Shown here: positions 4,803-6,134 of the stretch, one piece after another
Numbering within the stretch: position 1 is the first letter of the stretch
Layout: every line of letters starts with the position of its first letter
Assembly (NCBI GenBank): GCA_017420455.1
Contig: JAFOJB010000197.1
Span: 1 to 6,134 of the forward strand
Source: Blautia sp.
GTDB taxonomy: Bacteria > Bacillota > Clostridia > Lachnospirales > Lachnospiraceae
Length of the DNA stretch: 6,134 nucleotides
Direction: 5' to 3'
Made by a program: the position numbers and the translations under genes
Notes under the pieces: generated by a model
The model's input: the letters and a program-made list of their open reading frames with translations, nothing else
Told to the model about the DNA's origin: nothing
The model's database searches: none

Positions 4803-4820
4803 TCACAATAGCGTCACAAT
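4803..4820. promoter_or_regulatory. Two direct repeats TCACAAT, 11 bp apart, possible operator
   Basis: TCACAAT occurs at 4803-4809 and 4814-4820, one helical turn apart, between the divergent peptide and exporter genes. Tandem half-sites on one face of DNA suit a response-regulator or similar dimer. No regulator gene lies in the window, so the assignment is tentative. Confidence 0.35.
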
Positions 4821-4839
4821 GGAAACGGCTGTATTTTTA

Positions 4840-4868
4840 TTGAAAACGATGACGGTTCGTGGTAGGAT
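4840..4868 (+). promoter_or_regulatory. Candidate promoter for the ABC exporter gene
   Basis: TTGAAA (4840-4845) and TAGGAT (4863-4868) are separated by the ideal 17 bp. The -10 matches the consensus at four of six positions, so strength would be modest. It would give a leader of about 80 nt before the start at 4954. Confidence 0.45.
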
Positions 4869-4953
4869 GAGTTGTGGGTTTTGTTCGATATGGAAAAAGG
4901 ATTGGCTGACTGATCAAGGGCTCTGTATCGCAGGCACCTGAAAGGGGTTTCTC

Positions 4954-6134
4954 ATGTTCAAAACACTGTGGCGGCTGAGCCGCGAAGCTGTCCGGTACAG
5001 GACTCTGTATATTATCGCCATTATATCCACTCTTGCACTGACGATCATTAATCTTGCCGCGCCGAAAATATTATCCTCCATGACGGGAATTGTGGAAAAC
5101 GGGGTAGATGAGGCAGGCCTGCAAACGATCCGGACATTGACTCTGGTGCTGGTCATACTGTATCTTCTGCGCGTTCTGTTCCGGTTTCTGAGTAATTATC
5201 TGGCGCATAAGGCCGCCTGGTATCTTGTCGGAGATCTTCGTACCAGGACCTATGATAAGCTGGAACATATGCATCTTGGCTATTTTCATGATAAGCAGAC
5301 CGGTGACCTGATGAGCCGTGTGGTGAACGATACACGGGATTTTGAGCTTCTTTATGCTCATATGATCCCGGAAACCATTACCAATCTGGTCACTTTTCTC
5401 GGGGTACTTCTTGTTCTTCTCACCATTAACTGGAAACTGGCACTGATCACCTGCGCGCCGCTTCCTCTTATTCTTGCTTCCGGCATTGTATTTTCCAGAA
5501 AAGTAAGACCGTATTTCCGCATTTCCCAGAAAAAAATGGGGGAACTGAACCCAAAACTGCAGGATAATCTTTCCGGTATCCATGAGATCCAGTCATTCGG
5601 ACGTGAAGAGTACGAAACCGGGCAGGTGAATGAACGGAATTTTGACCATGTAAAAGCAATGCTGCAGGCACTGAAGATCAGCGCTGTATTCCATCCCTCC
5701 GTGGAATTCATCTCTTCCCTTGGAACGATCCTGGTGGTTGCCTTCGGCGGCCTTCTGGCCTTCCGGGAAGGACTGCGGGTTCAGGATATCGTGGCGTTTC
5801 TGCTGTATCTTGGATTGTTCTATGTGCCGGTAACCGGGCTTGCCAACCTGCTGGAAAACATGCAGCAGTCCATGGCAGGCGCGGAGCGGGTGCTGGATAT
5901 TCTGGACGCGCCGGTTGAGATTCAGGACCGGCCCGGCGCAAAAGACCTCGCAGATGTGAAGGGAGAAATCGTCTTCGATCATGTCAGCTTTTCTTATGGT
6001 GAAGGAATCCCTGTCCTGCAGGATGTCTCCTTCCGGTGCGAACCCGGGAAAATGCTGGCTCTGGTAGGACCCACAGGAGTTGGCAAAACCACACTCTCCC
6101 AGCTGATCTCCCGGTTTTATGAGCCCACCTCCGG
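4954..6134 (+). CDS. ABC transporter, type I exporter half-transporter (membrane domain fused to ATPase), 3' end outside window
   Basis: The 393 visible residues are an exporter membrane domain followed by the start of the ATPase domain. Six membrane segments lie near residues 20-38, 61-79, 139-156, 163-181, 249-270 and 278-300. FHDKQTGDLMSRVVNDT (111-127) and SFGREEYE mark the family coupling regions, and AGAERVLDIL leads into the nucleotide-binding domain. SFSYG carries the A-loop Tyr348, and Walker A GPTGVGKTT (372-380) is intact with Lys378. The reading frame is open to the window end, so Q-loop, signature and Walker B lie beyond. Full-length relatives are about 570-600 residues and act as homo- or heterodimers moving drugs, lipids or peptides outward using ATP. 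There is no N-terminal C39 peptidase domain. AAAGGGG (4941-4947) precedes the ATG. Substrate cannot be told; the divergent double-glycine peptide is one candidate. A partner half-transporter may follow downstream. Confidence 0.93.
   Translation, partial: MFKTLWRLSREAVRYRTLYIIAIISTLALTIINLAAPKILSSMTGIVENGVDEAGLQTIRTLTLVLVILYLLRVLFRFLSNYLAHKAAWYLVGDLRTRTYDKLEHMHLGYFHDKQTGDLMSRVVNDTRDFELLYAHMIPETITNLVTFLGVLLVLLTINWKLALITCAPLPLILASGIVFSRKVRPYFRISQKKMGELNPKLQDNLSGIHEIQSFGREEYETGQVNERNFDHVKAMLQALKISAVFHPSVEFISSLGTILVVAFGGLLAFREGLRVQDIVAFLLYLGLFYVPVTGLANLLENMQQSMAGAERVLDILDAPVEIQDRPGAKDLADVKGEIVFDHVSFSYGEGIPVLQDVSFRCEPGKMLALVGPTGVGKTTLSQLISRFYEPTS

Noticed and set aside
5071..5583. 170-residue minus-strand open frame inside the exporter gene
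   Set aside because: It is antisense to a clear ABC exporter and lacks any domain or start signal.
1..6134. CRISPR array, tRNA, rRNA or integrase
   Set aside because: No regularly spaced repeats with unique spacers, no cloverleaf-like sequence and no recombinase or transposase motif were seen on either strand.

Overview
The window looks like part of a chromosome from a low-to-mid GC Gram-positive gut-type anaerobe, most likely class Clostridia and probably a Lachnospiraceae-like genome. This is inferred from strong AAAGGAGG-type ribosome binding sites, sigma-A-like promoters, the protein families present and palindromic intergenic repeats. No rRNA, tRNA, CRISPR array, transposase or phage gene was recognised.

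Layout. Bases 1-128 hold a good extended -10 promoter for a small protein of 21-residue tandem repeats (129-446). A 21-nt inverted repeat flanks that gene, with one copy in its promoter and one over its stop codon. Bases 447-650 have no gene but hold a small hairpin and a palindromic element of about 108 bp. A minus-strand nucleoside-hydrolase-family gene (651-1589) follows. A 119-bp divergent intergenic region with overlapping promoters separates it from a plus-strand gene (1709-3076) with an N-terminal macro domain, an acidic linker and a C-terminal helical, HTH-like domain. Next come a von Willebrand factor A (vWA) protein with an intact MIDAS (3242-3916), a truncated copy of the palindromic element, and a 92-residue helical protein of unknown function (4043-4321). 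A second full palindromic element (4325-4434) separates that gene from a convergent small minus-strand gene (4450-4656). Its product has a double-glycine leader and a core with two 13-residue repeats, as expected of a bacteriocin or other secreted peptide. A 297-bp divergent region leads to a type I ABC exporter half-transporter (4954 onward), cut by the window edge just after Walker A.

How the genes may work together. The macro-domain and vWA genes run in the same direction, and the nucleoside hydrolase starts from the same intergenic region as the macro gene. ADP-ribose binding, N-ribosidic bond cleavage and a metal-dependent adhesion module side by side suggest a small ADP-ribose or nucleoside-linked stress or signalling module. 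That link is inference. The double-glycine peptide and the divergent exporter may form a second unit (peptide plus exporter). However, the exporter begins directly with its membrane domain and has no C39 peptidase, so leader removal would need a protease outside the window.
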